Below, piece after piece: positions 48,982 through 57,668 of a DNA stretch of 59,624 bases. The notes beneath the pieces are model-generated. The model ran no database searches, was not told where the DNA came from, and saw only the letters and a list, made by a program, of their open reading frames with translations. This DNA comes from Planctomycetota bacterium (GTDB lineage Bacteria > Planctomycetota > Phycisphaerae > SM23-33): contig JAPLNA010000230.1 in NCBI GenBank assembly GCA_026693065.1, forward strand, positions 1 through 59,624, written 5' to 3'. Made by a program: the position numbers and the translations under genes. Position 1 is the stretch's first letter; every line of letters starts with the position of its first letter.

Positions 48982-50529
48982 GTGGCTATCAAAGTGGCGT
49001 TCATCGGGGCCGGCAGCGTGGGGTTCACGCGCGGGCTGTTCCGCGACATACTGGCCGTGCCCGAGTTGAAGGACACGCAGTTCGGTTTCACGGACATCAA
49101 CAAGCGGAACCTGGACATGGTGACCGCCCTGTGCCGGAAGGATATCCGCGAGAACAAGCTGCCGGCGACGATCGACGCGACGACCAATCGCCTCAAGGTC
49201 CTCGAGGGGGCCGACTACGTCATCAACTGCACCCGCATCGGCGGGCTGGAGGCCTTCAAGCTCGATATCGACATTCCGCTCAAGTACGGCGTGGACCAGT
49301 GCGTGGGCGACACGCTGTGCGCCGGCGGGATCATGTACGGCCAGCGGAATATCCCCTGCGTGCTGGATTTCTGCCACGACATCCGCGAGGTCGCCAACGA
49401 GAACGCCCTGTTCCTGAACTACGCCAACCCCAACGCGATGAACACCTGGGCGGCCAATCACTTCGGCGGCGTGCCGACGATCGGGCTCTGCCACGGCGTG
49501 ATGGGCGGGCACTGGCAGATCGCCACGGTGATCGAGTTGCTCGTCAACAAGGGCAAGAAGCCCGGCAGGCCCGGCTACACGAAGGTCTCGACCAGGGACG
49601 TCGACATCATCTGCGCCGGCATCAATCACCAGACGTGGTACGTCCAGGTGATCTACAAGGGCGAAGACTGGTGCGACCGCCTGCTGGAAGGCTTCCAGAA
49701 GCACCCGGAGTATTCGAAGACCGAGAAGGTCCGCATCGACATGCTCAAGCGGTTCGGCTACTACAGCACCGAATCCAACGGGCACCTGTCGGAGTACGTG
49801 CCCTGGTATCGCAAGCGGACGAAGGAGATCAAGAACTGGATCGACCTGGGCTGCTGGATCAACGGCGAGACGGGCGGGTATCTCCGCGTGTGCACGGAGG
49901 GGCGTAACTGGTTCGAGACGGACTTCGACAACTGGCTGAAGGCCGACGTGCCGCCGATCTCGCCCCAGCACCGCGGCGGGGAGCACGGCAGTTACATCAT
50001 CGAGGGGCTCGAGACCGGGAAGGTCTACCGCGGGCACTTCAACGTGCCCAATAACGGGTGCATCACCAACCTGCCCGACGACGCCATCGTCGAAGTGCCC
50101 GGGTACGTCGACCGCAACGGGGTGAGCATCCCGAAGGTGGGCGACCTGCCGTTGGGCTGTGCGGCCGTGTGCAGCGCGTCGATCCACGTGCAGCGGCTGG
50201 CCGTCGAGGCGGCTGTGTACGGCGACGTCGACCTGCTCAAGCAGGCGATGATGATGGACCCCCTCGTCGGGGCCGTCTGCGACCCCAACGAGATCTCCCA
50301 GATGACCGACGAGATGCTCGTCGCCCAGGCCAAGTGGCTGCCGCAGTACCGCGGCGAGATTGCCAAGGCCGCCAAGAGGCTTGCGAGCGAGAAGCGGCTG
50401 GGGACGAAGGGCACGAAGGGCGTGGCGAGGCTGCACACCAAGACGGTGACGGAGATGAAGAAGGACCGGGCGGCGGCCCGGCGAATCGCCGCCGCCTCGG
50501 ACAAGGCGAATCTGGCGAAGAAGAAGTAA
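48982..50529 (+). CDS. GH4 family glycosidase, second copy, with basic tail
   Basis: A 515-residue GH4 enzyme from GTG at 48982, with AAGAGGAG eight bases upstream; no closer ATG exists and the NAD-binding FIGAGSVGFTRGLFRD begins at once. Further motifs: NCTRIGGLEAFKLD, YGVDQCVGDTLCAGG, GLCHGVMGG, CAGINHQTW (metal site) and NGHLSEYVPWYRKR. Related to the gene at 43242 but clearly distinct (longer by 38 residues). The last about 60 residues are a Lys/Ala-rich tail beginning GTKGTKGVAR; its DNA (GGCACGAAGG) resembles the CACGAAG repeat units of the adjacent intergenic element. Substrate unknown; cytoplasmic. Confidence 0.85.
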   Translation: MAIKVAFIGAGSVGFTRGLFRDILAVPELKDTQFGFTDINKRNLDMVTALCRKDIRENKLPATIDATTNRLKVLEGADYVINCTRIGGLEAFKLDIDIPLKYGVDQCVGDTLCAGGIMYGQRNIPCVLDFCHDIREVANENALFLNYANPNAMNTWAANHFGGVPTIGLCHGVMGGHWQIATVIELLVNKGKKPGRPGYTKVSTRDVDIICAGINHQTWYVQVIYKGEDWCDRLLEGFQKHPEYSKTEKVRIDMLKRFGYYSTESNGHLSEYVPWYRKRTKEIKNWIDLGCWINGETGGYLRVCTEGRNWFETDFDNWLKADVPPISPQHRGGEHGSYIIEGLETGKVYRGHFNVPNNGCITNLPDDAIVEVPGYVDRNGVSIPKVGDLPLGCAAVCSASIHVQRLAVEAAVYGDVDLLKQAMMMDPLVGAVCDPNEISQMTDEMLVAQAKWLPQYRGEIAKAAKRLASEKRLGTKGTKGVARLHTKTVTEMKKDRAAARRIAAASDKANLAKKK

Positions 50530-50534
50530 AACCT

Positions 50535-50630
50535 ACCGGTTTACCGATTACCGATTACTGGTTACTGATTACGCGTCACAGTCTGACGATCGCGTAACCC
50601 GTAATCAGTAACCAGTAATTCGTTAACCGA
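50535..50630. repeat. Heptameric inverted-repeat element between convergent genes
   Basis: The left arm has five 7-base units (TTACCGA twice, TTACTGG, TTACTGA, TTACGCG; 50541-50575). The right arm (50591-50630) is the reverse complement with the same period. Only 15 bases separate them. It sits six bases after one stop and eight before the other, and can form a stem of about 40 bp, so it may act as a bidirectional terminator. Confidence 0.85.
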
Positions 50631-50637
50631 TGCTTCT

Positions 50638-51729
50638 TCAGTACGTCCCCATCTCCAGCCCGCGGTCGCGGAAGAAGCGGTAGGTCTTGTAGTCCACGCT
50701 CTGGGGGATGCTGTGGTCGGAGTGCAGGATGTACCCGCCGCCGGCCATCGCGATGGGGAGCTTGGCGTCCAGCTCGGCCTGGACGATCGCCAGGTCGTTG
50801 GTCTCGAGCTTTCGCACGTCCATGCCGCCACAGAAGGAGATGCGGTCGCCGTAGGCTTTCTTGAGCCGCACGAGATCCATGCCGGCCTTGGTTTCGATGG
50901 CCTGAAGGCAGTCCATGCCCGCCTCGATCAGCCCGGGCACGAGGGGCTCGACGAACCCGCAGGAGTGCACCACGATGGGCACGTTGTGACGCTTGGCGAC
51001 GGCGAAGGTCTTCTTGTGGGCCGGCAGGATGAACTCGTTGTACATCGCCGGCGACATGAAGGGGCGTTCCTTGAAGCCCATGTCCTCGTAGAACCACATG
51101 ATGTCCGGCGTGCCGCCCTCGGAGAACATGATCTCGAGGCAGGCGGCGATCATGTCGCCGAAGACGTGGCACATGTCGTGGACCCACTCCGGTTCGGCGA
51201 TCATGCCCATGAGCATGTGCTCGTGCCCGCAGAGCGGGTGCATGCACTCGAATACATTAATGCTCATGCACTTGTAGCATTTGCCGTCGGCCTCGCAGGA
51301 GACCCGGGTGTTCTTGCACCAGTCGACGGTGCTCCGCCGGCGGTACAGCGACGTATCCGCCAGGAACGGCCGGGCGTGCTCCTCCCACGAGCGGCGGTCC
51401 TTGACGGTGAAGTCCACGTGCTCGGGCGTGCCGCTGCGCCCCTTCCACCACCGCAGCTTCGCCCCGTTGCCGTCGAGCACGAGTTTGTGCTCGTCGTTCT
51501 CCTCGATGACCTGGTCTTTCCAGTCCAGGTTGGCCGTGGGGGTGACCCACCCGGCCTCGCGGGCGTCGAGGGCGAAGTGGCGTTCCGGGTCTTCCTCGGC
51601 CCCCAGGTGCCCTTCCTTGCGCCACCGCACGAGCGTGTCGGGCCAGAAGCCCTCGAGCACCCCGATCCGGTCGACGCTCTGGCGGCGGACGATCCGCGGG
51701 ATCCGCTCTTTGCTTGTCATGGCAGCCAT
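50638..51729 (-). CDS. Uroporphyrinogen decarboxylase-superfamily protein
   Basis: A 363-residue TIM-barrel protein of the URO-D superfamily. It has the typical start SKERIPRIVRRQSVDRIGV, the conserved FKERPFMSPAMYNEFILPAHKK and the late VVHSCGFVEPLVP with CGGMDVRKLE. The HSCG and other Cys suggest a metal or methyltransferase-type site as in MtaA/CmuA relatives rather than haem synthesis, where HemE would lack these. ATG at 51729 has GAGGAG six bases upstream. It follows GH172 by 22 bases, so it belongs to the saccharide operon, a pairing whose biochemical sense is unknown. Confidence 0.8.
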   Translation of the reverse strand: MAAMTSKERIPRIVRRQSVDRIGVLEGFWPDTLVRWRKEGHLGAEEDPERHFALDAREAGWVTPTANLDWKDQVIEENDEHKLVLDGNGAKLRWWKGRSGTPEHVDFTVKDRRSWEEHARPFLADTSLYRRRSTVDWCKNTRVSCEADGKCYKCMSINVFECMHPLCGHEHMLMGMIAEPEWVHDMCHVFGDMIAACLEIMFSEGGTPDIMWFYEDMGFKERPFMSPAMYNEFILPAHKKTFAVAKRHNVPIVVHSCGFVEPLVPGLIEAGMDCLQAIETKAGMDLVRLKKAYGDRISFCGGMDVRKLETNDLAIVQAELDAKLPIAMAGGGYILHSDHSIPQSVDYKTYRFFRDRGLEMGTY

Positions 51730-51751
51730 GAATTGCTCCTCGGTAATGAAC

Positions 51752-52846
51752 TCAAACGATTTCCAACGCGTTGCGGTCGCCCAGCGCGGGGAACGGGGCC
51801 GCCGGAAGCGTCTGATACCAGTACGCCACCGAGCACAGGTCGTGCTGCCCGGGGTAGTACCGCCCCTCCGTCCGCCAGCCCAGGGCCTGGATCCGCACGC
51901 GGAGGTCCTTCCCGAACCGCACCGGGTCCATCACGTGCCAGCGGTACATGCCGTGGCGGTGCTGGCTCTGGTACGTGCCGTCGGGGCGGTGGACGTAGTG
52001 CATGCCCATGAAGGCCGTCGAATACTCGACGTACTTGCCGTTGACGTCCCAGTTGTACGAGCCGCCGAAGTAATCCTCCGTGCCCGTGCCGCAGATCGTC
52101 GGGAACTCGCCGTCGCCGTCGATGAAGAACTTGATCTCGCCCTCGCCGAACCAGCCGCTGTTGTTGACCCCCCACCCCATCACCGTGCCGACGTAATGCC
52201 CGCGCCCCTTCACGCCGTCCAGGATCACGTACTCCTGGGCGTACGGCAGCGGATTCACGCGGCGGAACTGGGCGTGGAAGTACGCGCAGTCGTCCGGCAC
52301 GCTCGTGAGGGTGTAGTTGATCTGGTGGAAGCACCCCCCGACGGCCGTCGGGTGGCGGTTCTCGACCGTCACGCGGCAGCTCTTGCGGAAGGGCATCTCC
52401 CAGAAACAGTTCAGCCCCGCGCGGGGGTTGACCGCCACGGGCAGGCTGTTGACGGGACAGTAGGGCCAGCCCATGCACTGCGTCGACCAGGGCATGGCGA
52501 AGAAGTCCGAGATGGGGACCTCGACGGACGGAGCGGCCTGGCCGTCCCAGTAGATCCGCAGGATGAAGTCGCGGCTGACCACGCTGCCGGCGAACCACAT
52601 GCTCTGAATCGCCCCGGGCCCTTCAATGTCCGCCAGTGTCACCGTCTGTCCGGGAGCAACATCGTGACAGGGCCTGCATTTCCAGCCTCGCCCGAGCTCC
52701 CGCGCCGGGCCGTTCGGGTCCGCCGGCGCCATCGCCCCGGCCCCCTTCCCGCCCGTGGGGTTCTCGGCGGAAATGCTCCGCGTCTGGGCGGAGGACAGGC
52801 GCGACAGGTTACCGAGGGACATTCCCAGGCCGTTGAATTCTGACAT
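51752..52846 (-). CDS. GH172 (DUF2961) glycosidase-like protein
   Basis: A 364-residue protein of the DUF2961 family, now GH172, with members acting on alpha-D-fructofuranosyl and D-arabinofuranosyl linkages. Start FNGLGMSLGNLSRL, MWFAGSVVSRDFILRIYWDG, EVPISDFFAMPW and the central GEGEIKFFIDGDGEFPTICGTGTEDYFGG region are characteristic; glutamates in GEGEIKF and GTGTEDYF are the likely catalytic pair. No signal peptide is seen, so it would act inside the cell on imported oligosaccharides. GGAG lies before the ATG. Followed by the UroD-like gene, preceded by GH116 across a repeat element. Confidence 0.85.
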   Translation of the reverse strand: MSEFNGLGMSLGNLSRLSSAQTRSISAENPTGGKGAGAMAPADPNGPARELGRGWKCRPCHDVAPGQTVTLADIEGPGAIQSMWFAGSVVSRDFILRIYWDGQAAPSVEVPISDFFAMPWSTQCMGWPYCPVNSLPVAVNPRAGLNCFWEMPFRKSCRVTVENRHPTAVGGCFHQINYTLTSVPDDCAYFHAQFRRVNPLPYAQEYVILDGVKGRGHYVGTVMGWGVNNSGWFGEGEIKFFIDGDGEFPTICGTGTEDYFGGSYNWDVNGKYVEYSTAFMGMHYVHRPDGTYQSQHRHGMYRWHVMDPVRFGKDLRVRIQALGWRTEGRYYPGQHDLCSVAYWYQTLPAAPFPALGDRNALEIV

Positions 52847-52886
52847 CGTCGTGACTCCAAAGGAGTGTTATAGGTTAGGGGCGGCA

Positions 52887-53069
52887 AGGGGAACCACGAA
52901 GCACACAAAGGTCACGAAGATCACAAAGGGCGGAAGAAGAGGGACGAGAAGGCATCGCGGCCGAAACAGCAAAGCGCCCGGGCGGTGTCTTTCTTCCATT
53001 CCTCATCATTCTCTTCTTTTCTTTCCGTCCTTCGTGTTCTTCGTGATCTTTGTGTGCTTCGTGGTTCCC
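52887..53069. repeat. Nonameric (CACGAAG) long inverted-repeat element, copy 2
   Basis: Left arm units CCACGAAGC, ACACAAAGG, TCACGAAGA, TCACAAAGG; the right arm (about 53030-53069) matches its reverse complement in nearly all of 39 positions. Arms begin and end with the same GGGAACCACGAAG terminus as the element at 48659, but the interior differs. It occupies the gap between GH116 and GH172. Confidence 0.85.
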
Positions 53070-53092
53070 TGGCCGCCGGATTCCAAAAAGCC

Positions 53093-55642
53093 CTATTTCT
53101 TGACAGTCACCGTCAGACTCTTGCCCGCGGGAATCGTCTTGAGGTCACCGAGGCACTTGCAGCCGACGCCGGCCAGCTCGAAGCAGCCCAGGGCCACCTG
53201 CCCGCCCAGGACGGCGAGCTTGGCGGTGAAGCCGCCCTTGGCCTTGGCGATGGTGCACGTGCCCCACGCGTAGCCGTTGGACCAGAAGTGCTCGCCCGGC
53301 ACGGCGGCGAAGGACATGCTCTTGTCCACGCCGGAATACCGGAAGCCCGTCAGGGTCGGAATCGCCGCCCAGGCCGCCATCGCGCGGGCGTAGTGGTGCC
53401 CGCACTCGGCCTCGTTGAACGGGTTCCGCCGCCAGCCGTCGTACCGGTCGCGGATATTGCGAATGCACTCGAGCCCGGCGGCGGTCTGCCCTTCCTGCAA
53501 CATGCCGATCGCCGCGGCGTACTCGAAGCCCGTCATCACCTCGGTGAAGTACGGGAACGGGTTCCGCGGGCGGTCCTTGGGGTAGGCCGCCATCAGCAGG
53601 GCCTTCTCCTGGCCCACCACGAAACTCCGCATGCAGTTGAAGTGCCCCGTGAAGTCCGTCCGGTAGTTGTACTTCATGATCGCCTTGTACGTCTTGGCGA
53701 CGTTCTCGGGTTTGACGAGATAGCCCAGCCCGGCCACGTGGGCCAGGTACTGCCCCACGAGCTGATCGACCAAACACGCGGCCCCGAGCTGGTAGTCGGC
53801 GTTCTTCGGGTCGCCGGGGGTCCATTTGCCCAGCGCCAGCCCGGGAGCGATCTCCCCGGCCGGGGCCTGGATCTTGTGCTCGTAGAACTCGCCGTTGAAG
53901 AGGTTCTCGTCGAGCCACTTACTGCCCCGCTCGAAGAGCCCGCGGCAGGTGGCGGCGAATTCGGCGTCGCCCATGGCCTTGGCCATTTCCTCGCCTGCCC
54001 GCAACGCGCCCAGATACCACACGCCCATCTGCCCGTTCGGGCCGTAGTATTCCACATCCATCGTGTTGTGCTGGCAGCCTTCCATCACGCCGTCCTGGTC
54101 GGCGTCCCACCCGCCGGGCACCCAGCAGAAGGCCAGGGCCTTCTTCACGTTGGGCCAGAGCCGCTCCAGCGTCGCCGTGTCGCCCGAGAGCTGCCAATCG
54201 CGGTACATCTTGATCAGGCAGCCCATCTGCCCGTCCGCGGCGGCGAGTTGGCTCTCCTTGGCGCGGTCGAGGGGCAGTTTCGCGCGGAAGCTCATGTACC
54301 CGTTCTCGTGCGTGGCATAGGCGAACTCGACGTCGCGCATGCTCATCGCCAGGTCGCCGAACAGGAACGCGGCCGTGTTCTCGTAGTTCCATACGTGGGT
54401 GCACGAACCCTCGCAGCACCCGCACGTGTCGCCGCAGCCCTCCCAGCCGAACAGGTGGCCGTCAGGCGTGCGGAAGCAGGTCTGCGTCCTCAGCGTGGAC
54501 AGGTTGGCCAGGGCGGCGTCCTTGACCTCCAGGGGCAGCTTGGCGTCGCAGACCGCCCGGACGAACTGGACGGTGCGGGCCTCCAGGGCCGGAAGCTCGC
54601 CCGCGACCCGCTCGGCCACCGCCCAGGCGTCGGCATACTGCGTGCAGTAGTGGTTACCGATCCAGTCGCTGGGCTCCAGGCAGGTCTTCTTGGTGTCGCC
54701 GCAGCAATTCTCCTTCGTCCGGGGCCACCAGTTGTAGCGGTTGGGGAAGTGCCACGTGATCAGGAACGTGACTTCCTTGACGGCCTTGGGGGGCAGTTTG
54801 ATCTCGACGGCCAGCGAGGCCACGGGCAGCTTCTGGCCCGGTGCGGCGGTGCGGGGTTCGAGCCTGCCGTCGGCGCTGAAGTCGTCCCAGAAGTCCAGAG
54901 CGCTCGTGCCCCACCCCGCCGGCAGCCAGGCCGTCCGATGCGTCAGGGCGCCCCTGGTGGTCGTCGTCAGGGCCATCGTGCCCCAGGCCGGCGTGGTCTG
55001 GTCGGCCGCCGCCGACGTCATGGAAATGCCGCGAACGGCCGCGCCCTCGCGGTAGGCGTTGGCGTTGCCCTCGACCATCGAGTGTGTGCCGTCGGACCCG
55101 ATGAAGTTGGGCATCACGCCGCACACCGACGCCGTCACGGGCTTGTTCGTGCGGTTGGTGACGACGTACCGGAGAATCGCCACCGGGATGCTGCTGACGG
55201 CGGCGTCGGTCGGAACGAGCGGGTTGAATGCCTGCAACGTGACGGAGACGGGCATGGCCGGGTCGCTCAGGAACACCTGCCCCAGCGGATACGCGGCGGC
55301 AAAGGAACACTTGGCGAACCGCGGCAGGCCGTGGTTGGGCACCGGGCAGCCGTTGTCGCCGTAGTCGGCGGTGTCGATGGGGCCCATGAGCGCCCTGGTG
55401 ACGGCCTCGCCGCCGGCGGGCTTGGCGTAGATGGCAAAGAACGCCGCGTGCACGCCGTCGCCGCCGGGCGTGAAACCCTTGGCCGGTCGGTTGGCGATTT
55501 CCCAGTCCCTGAAATGGCCCAGCCCGCCCAGGCTCACCGTCCCGGTCCCGATCCCGCCCAGGGGCAGCGCCAGCCGCCGCAGGTGCGCCTGGTCGTATCG
55601 CTTCAGTATCGGCCATTCGTTCCGCTTGTTCGTTTTCGCCAT
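53093..55642 (-). CDS. GH116 family glycosidase
   Basis: An 849-residue protein of family GH116 (beta-glucosidase, beta-xylosidase, glucosylceramidase-type retaining enzymes). The N-terminal beta-sandwich starts at LPLGGIGTGTVSLGG; the (alpha/alpha)6 barrel holds CTHVWNYENTAAFLFGDL, whose Glu421 is in the nucleophile position, and GCQHNTMDVEYYGPNGQM, whose Asp529 is in the acid/base position. Length matches the family. No signal peptide; probably cytoplasmic. ATG at 55642 chosen with AAGGA nine bases upstream; the longer frame runs into repeats. First gene of the GH116-GH172-UroD series. Confidence 0.9.
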   Translation of the reverse strand: MAKTNKRNEWPILKRYDQAHLRRLALPLGGIGTGTVSLGGLGHFRDWEIANRPAKGFTPGGDGVHAAFFAIYAKPAGGEAVTRALMGPIDTADYGDNGCPVPNHGLPRFAKCSFAAAYPLGQVFLSDPAMPVSVTLQAFNPLVPTDAAVSSIPVAILRYVVTNRTNKPVTASVCGVMPNFIGSDGTHSMVEGNANAYREGAAVRGISMTSAAADQTTPAWGTMALTTTTRGALTHRTAWLPAGWGTSALDFWDDFSADGRLEPRTAAPGQKLPVASLAVEIKLPPKAVKEVTFLITWHFPNRYNWWPRTKENCCGDTKKTCLEPSDWIGNHYCTQYADAWAVAERVAGELPALEARTVQFVRAVCDAKLPLEVKDAALANLSTLRTQTCFRTPDGHLFGWEGCGDTCGCCEGSCTHVWNYENTAAFLFGDLAMSMRDVEFAYATHENGYMSFRAKLPLDRAKESQLAAADGQMGCLIKMYRDWQLSGDTATLERLWPNVKKALAFCWVPGGWDADQDGVMEGCQHNTMDVEYYGPNGQMGVWYLGALRAGEEMAKAMGDAEFAATCRGLFERGSKWLDENLFNGEFYEHKIQAPAGEIAPGLALGKWTPGDPKNADYQLGAACLVDQLVGQYLAHVAGLGYLVKPENVAKTYKAIMKYNYRTDFTGHFNCMRSFVVGQEKALLMAAYPKDRPRNPFPYFTEVMTGFEYAAAIGMLQEGQTAAGLECIRNIRDRYDGWRRNPFNEAECGHHYARAMAAWAAIPTLTGFRYSGVDKSMSFAAVPGEHFWSNGYAWGTCTIAKAKGGFTAKLAVLGGQVALGCFELAGVGCKCLGDLKTIPAGKSLTVTVKK

Positions 55643-55779
55643 GGCTGTCCGTTCCTTTTCTCGCGGGGGTTTCTCTGTGCGACAGAAGCACCTTTCATAC
55701 CTTTTCGCGTGCAAATGTCCATGGAATTCCCGCCCCGCGCCCATGGTCGGAAAGCGGGCCGGTGGCGGCTGGGCGAGTG

Positions 55780-55947
55780 AGACTGGGATTAGGGGATTCA
55801 AAGGGATGGGAGGACAAAGAGATTGGGAGAGAAACACCCGGGATACAGAATCTCAGATCCAAGATCTCAGATCCGAGATTCCAGAAGACCTCTCCCAATC
55901 CATTTATCCTAATCCCCCAATCCAGAAATCCCCTAATCCCCGTCTCT
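55780..55947. repeat. Long inverted-repeat element with heptameric centre
   Basis: Left arm GAGACTGGGATTAGGGGATT (from 55780) pairs imperfectly with the right arm ending CCCCTAATCCCCGTCTC (to 55947), and GATTGGGAGAG pairs with CTCTCCCAATC. The centre contains 7-base units ATCTCAG, ATCCAAG, ATCTCAG, ATCCGAG, ATTCCAG. It lies between the divergent GH116 and nfeD genes; nothing else is recognised in this 412-base gap. Confidence 0.8.
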
Positions 55948-56054
55948 TTCCTTCGCCTACAGACCGCCCCCGGCCTTGCCGTCGACGTCCGGAAAGGCGA
56001 GAGCTTGCCATTTGCCGGAGAAGGGAGGATAATGCGGGGGAAAGGGTTTGCGGG

Positions 56055-57668
56055 ATGGCGAAGAGCACTGCCAAGCGTCTGGCGTTCCTGACGGTCGTCG
56101 CATTGACAGCGGCGGCGTGGGGACAGACGACCAGGCCCGAGAACGCGCGAGTCAGGGCGGACGGGTGGTTCCCGGCCCGGGCGGGTCAGTCGTCGCGGCC
56201 CGCGAGGCCGGGTGAGGTCCGCAACGCCTTCGTCATTCCCATCCACGGCGAAATCAACGCGAGTCTCCTGGAGACCGTCGAACGCAAGATCGTCCTGTGC
56301 CGGGGCAAAGGGGCCGACCTCGTCATCTTCGACGTCGATACGTACGGCGGCGAGATCACCGCCATGGACCGGATCTGCCAGGCCATCACCCGCGACCTGG
56401 CTCAGACGTACACCGTCGCGTTCGTGAACCCCAAGGCCATCAGCGCCGGGGCGATCATCTCGCTGGCCTGCAGCGAAATCGTCGTCCGCCGGGGCAGCGT
56501 GATCGGCGACGCTCTGGCCGTCCGGATCGGGCCCGACGGGCGGATGGAACACGCCGCCGACGAGGAAGTGCGGAACAAGTTGCGATCCTACAAGTACGCC
56601 GGCGCGCGGGCGCTGGCGCAGTTGAACGGCTACAGCGAGGACTTGTGCGCGGCGATGGAGAAGACGCACGTGGAGGTCTGGCTGATCCGCCACCGCGCCA
56701 CCGGGCGGCTGGACACCGTCGACCCGGACAAGAACCGCTGGCGGTCGCGGGTAGCCGGCGCCCCCGGCACCTCCGGCGGGGCCGGCGCTGAAGAAACGCT
56801 CGAATGGGAATACCTCCGCCGCATCGTGCCCGGCAACGAGGTGCTGACGCTGACGGCGGATGAGGCCTTCGCGTTCGCCCTGGCCGAGCGGGTCGTGCCC
56901 GACGAGGCGGCCCTGCTGGCCGGGCTGCACGTGCAGGGGGACCCCACGCGGCTGAGCGACACCGCCCTCGATACGCTGATCGCCATCATGACCTCGACGT
57001 GGATGACGACGCTCCTGATCGCCGCGGGCGTGTTCCTGGCCTACGCCGAGCTGCACGCCCCCGGGCACGCCGTCTCGGGCGTCGGGGCGATCCTGTGCTT
57101 CGCCGCCCTGTTCGGCGGGCGATACATCGCCGGGCTCGCCGGGCCCATCGAGATGATCGTCTTCGTCCTCGGGGCCGTCCTGATCCTCGTGGAGATCTTC
57201 GTCATCCCCGGGTTCGCCGTCTCGGGCGTCGTGGGGATCCTCTGCTGCCTGGCAGCCCTGGTGGCCGTGATGATCCCGCACGCGCCGGGCGAGGTGCCCA
57301 TCCCTCGCAGCCCGTTGGACTGGCAGGTTCTCCAGCGCGGGCTCGCGGGCCTGGGGCTGGGCGTCGTCGGGGCGATCGTCCTGGCGGCAATGCTGATGCG
57401 GTATTTTGAGAAGGTGCCGCTGGCCAACAAGCTGCTCCTGCCCGAGGCGGCGGGGGCCTCCGGCGTCCCCGTGCCCGAGGGCTCGCCCGTCCTGCGAATC
57501 CGCGAGGGCGACCGGGGCGTCGTCGCGGGCATGTGCAGGCCCGTCGGCGTCGTCCGCTTCGGCAACGACCTCTTCGACGCCATGACCGAGGGCGAACCCC
57601 TGGACCCCGGAACGAACGTGCGAGTCATCCGTTGCGAAGGAAACCGGCTCGTCGTGGAGAAGGTGTAA
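56055..57668 (+). CDS. NfeD1b-type membrane serine protease
   Basis: A 537-residue protein. Signal peptide (AKSTAKRLAFLTVVALTAAA), then a ClpP-class protease domain (about 55-300): FVIPIHGEINASLLETVER, then VNPKAISAGAIISLAC with Ser130 at the nucleophile position of SAGA. About 120 residues in the middle include a Gly-rich insert. Four or five membrane helices follow (about 310-460, e.g. VEIFVIPGFAVSGVVGIL), and a C-terminal OB-fold NfeD domain (about 480-537, GDRGVVAGMCRPVGVVRFG). Homologues partner with flotillin-like proteins; here floA lies two genes on. The next gene's ATG directly abuts its stop. Confidence 0.85.
   Translation: MAKSTAKRLAFLTVVALTAAAWGQTTRPENARVRADGWFPARAGQSSRPARPGEVRNAFVIPIHGEINASLLETVERKIVLCRGKGADLVIFDVDTYGGEITAMDRICQAITRDLAQTYTVAFVNPKAISAGAIISLACSEIVVRRGSVIGDALAVRIGPDGRMEHAADEEVRNKLRSYKYAGARALAQLNGYSEDLCAAMEKTHVEVWLIRHRATGRLDTVDPDKNRWRSRVAGAPGTSGGAGAEETLEWEYLRRIVPGNEVLTLTADEAFAFALAERVVPDEAALLAGLHVQGDPTRLSDTALDTLIAIMTSTWMTTLLIAAGVFLAYAELHAPGHAVSGVGAILCFAALFGGRYIAGLAGPIEMIVFVLGAVLILVEIFVIPGFAVSGVVGILCCLAALVAVMIPHAPGEVPIPRSPLDWQVLQRGLAGLGLGVVGAIVLAAMLMRYFEKVPLANKLLLPEAAGASGVPVPEGSPVLRIREGDRGVVAGMCRPVGVVRFGNDLFDAMTEGEPLDPGTNVRVIRCEGNRLVVEKV

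Noticed and set aside
50638-51729. HemE uroporphyrinogen decarboxylase of haem synthesis
   Set aside because: Cys/His-containing HSCG motif and saccharide-operon context fit the methyltransferase-like branch of the superfamily instead.
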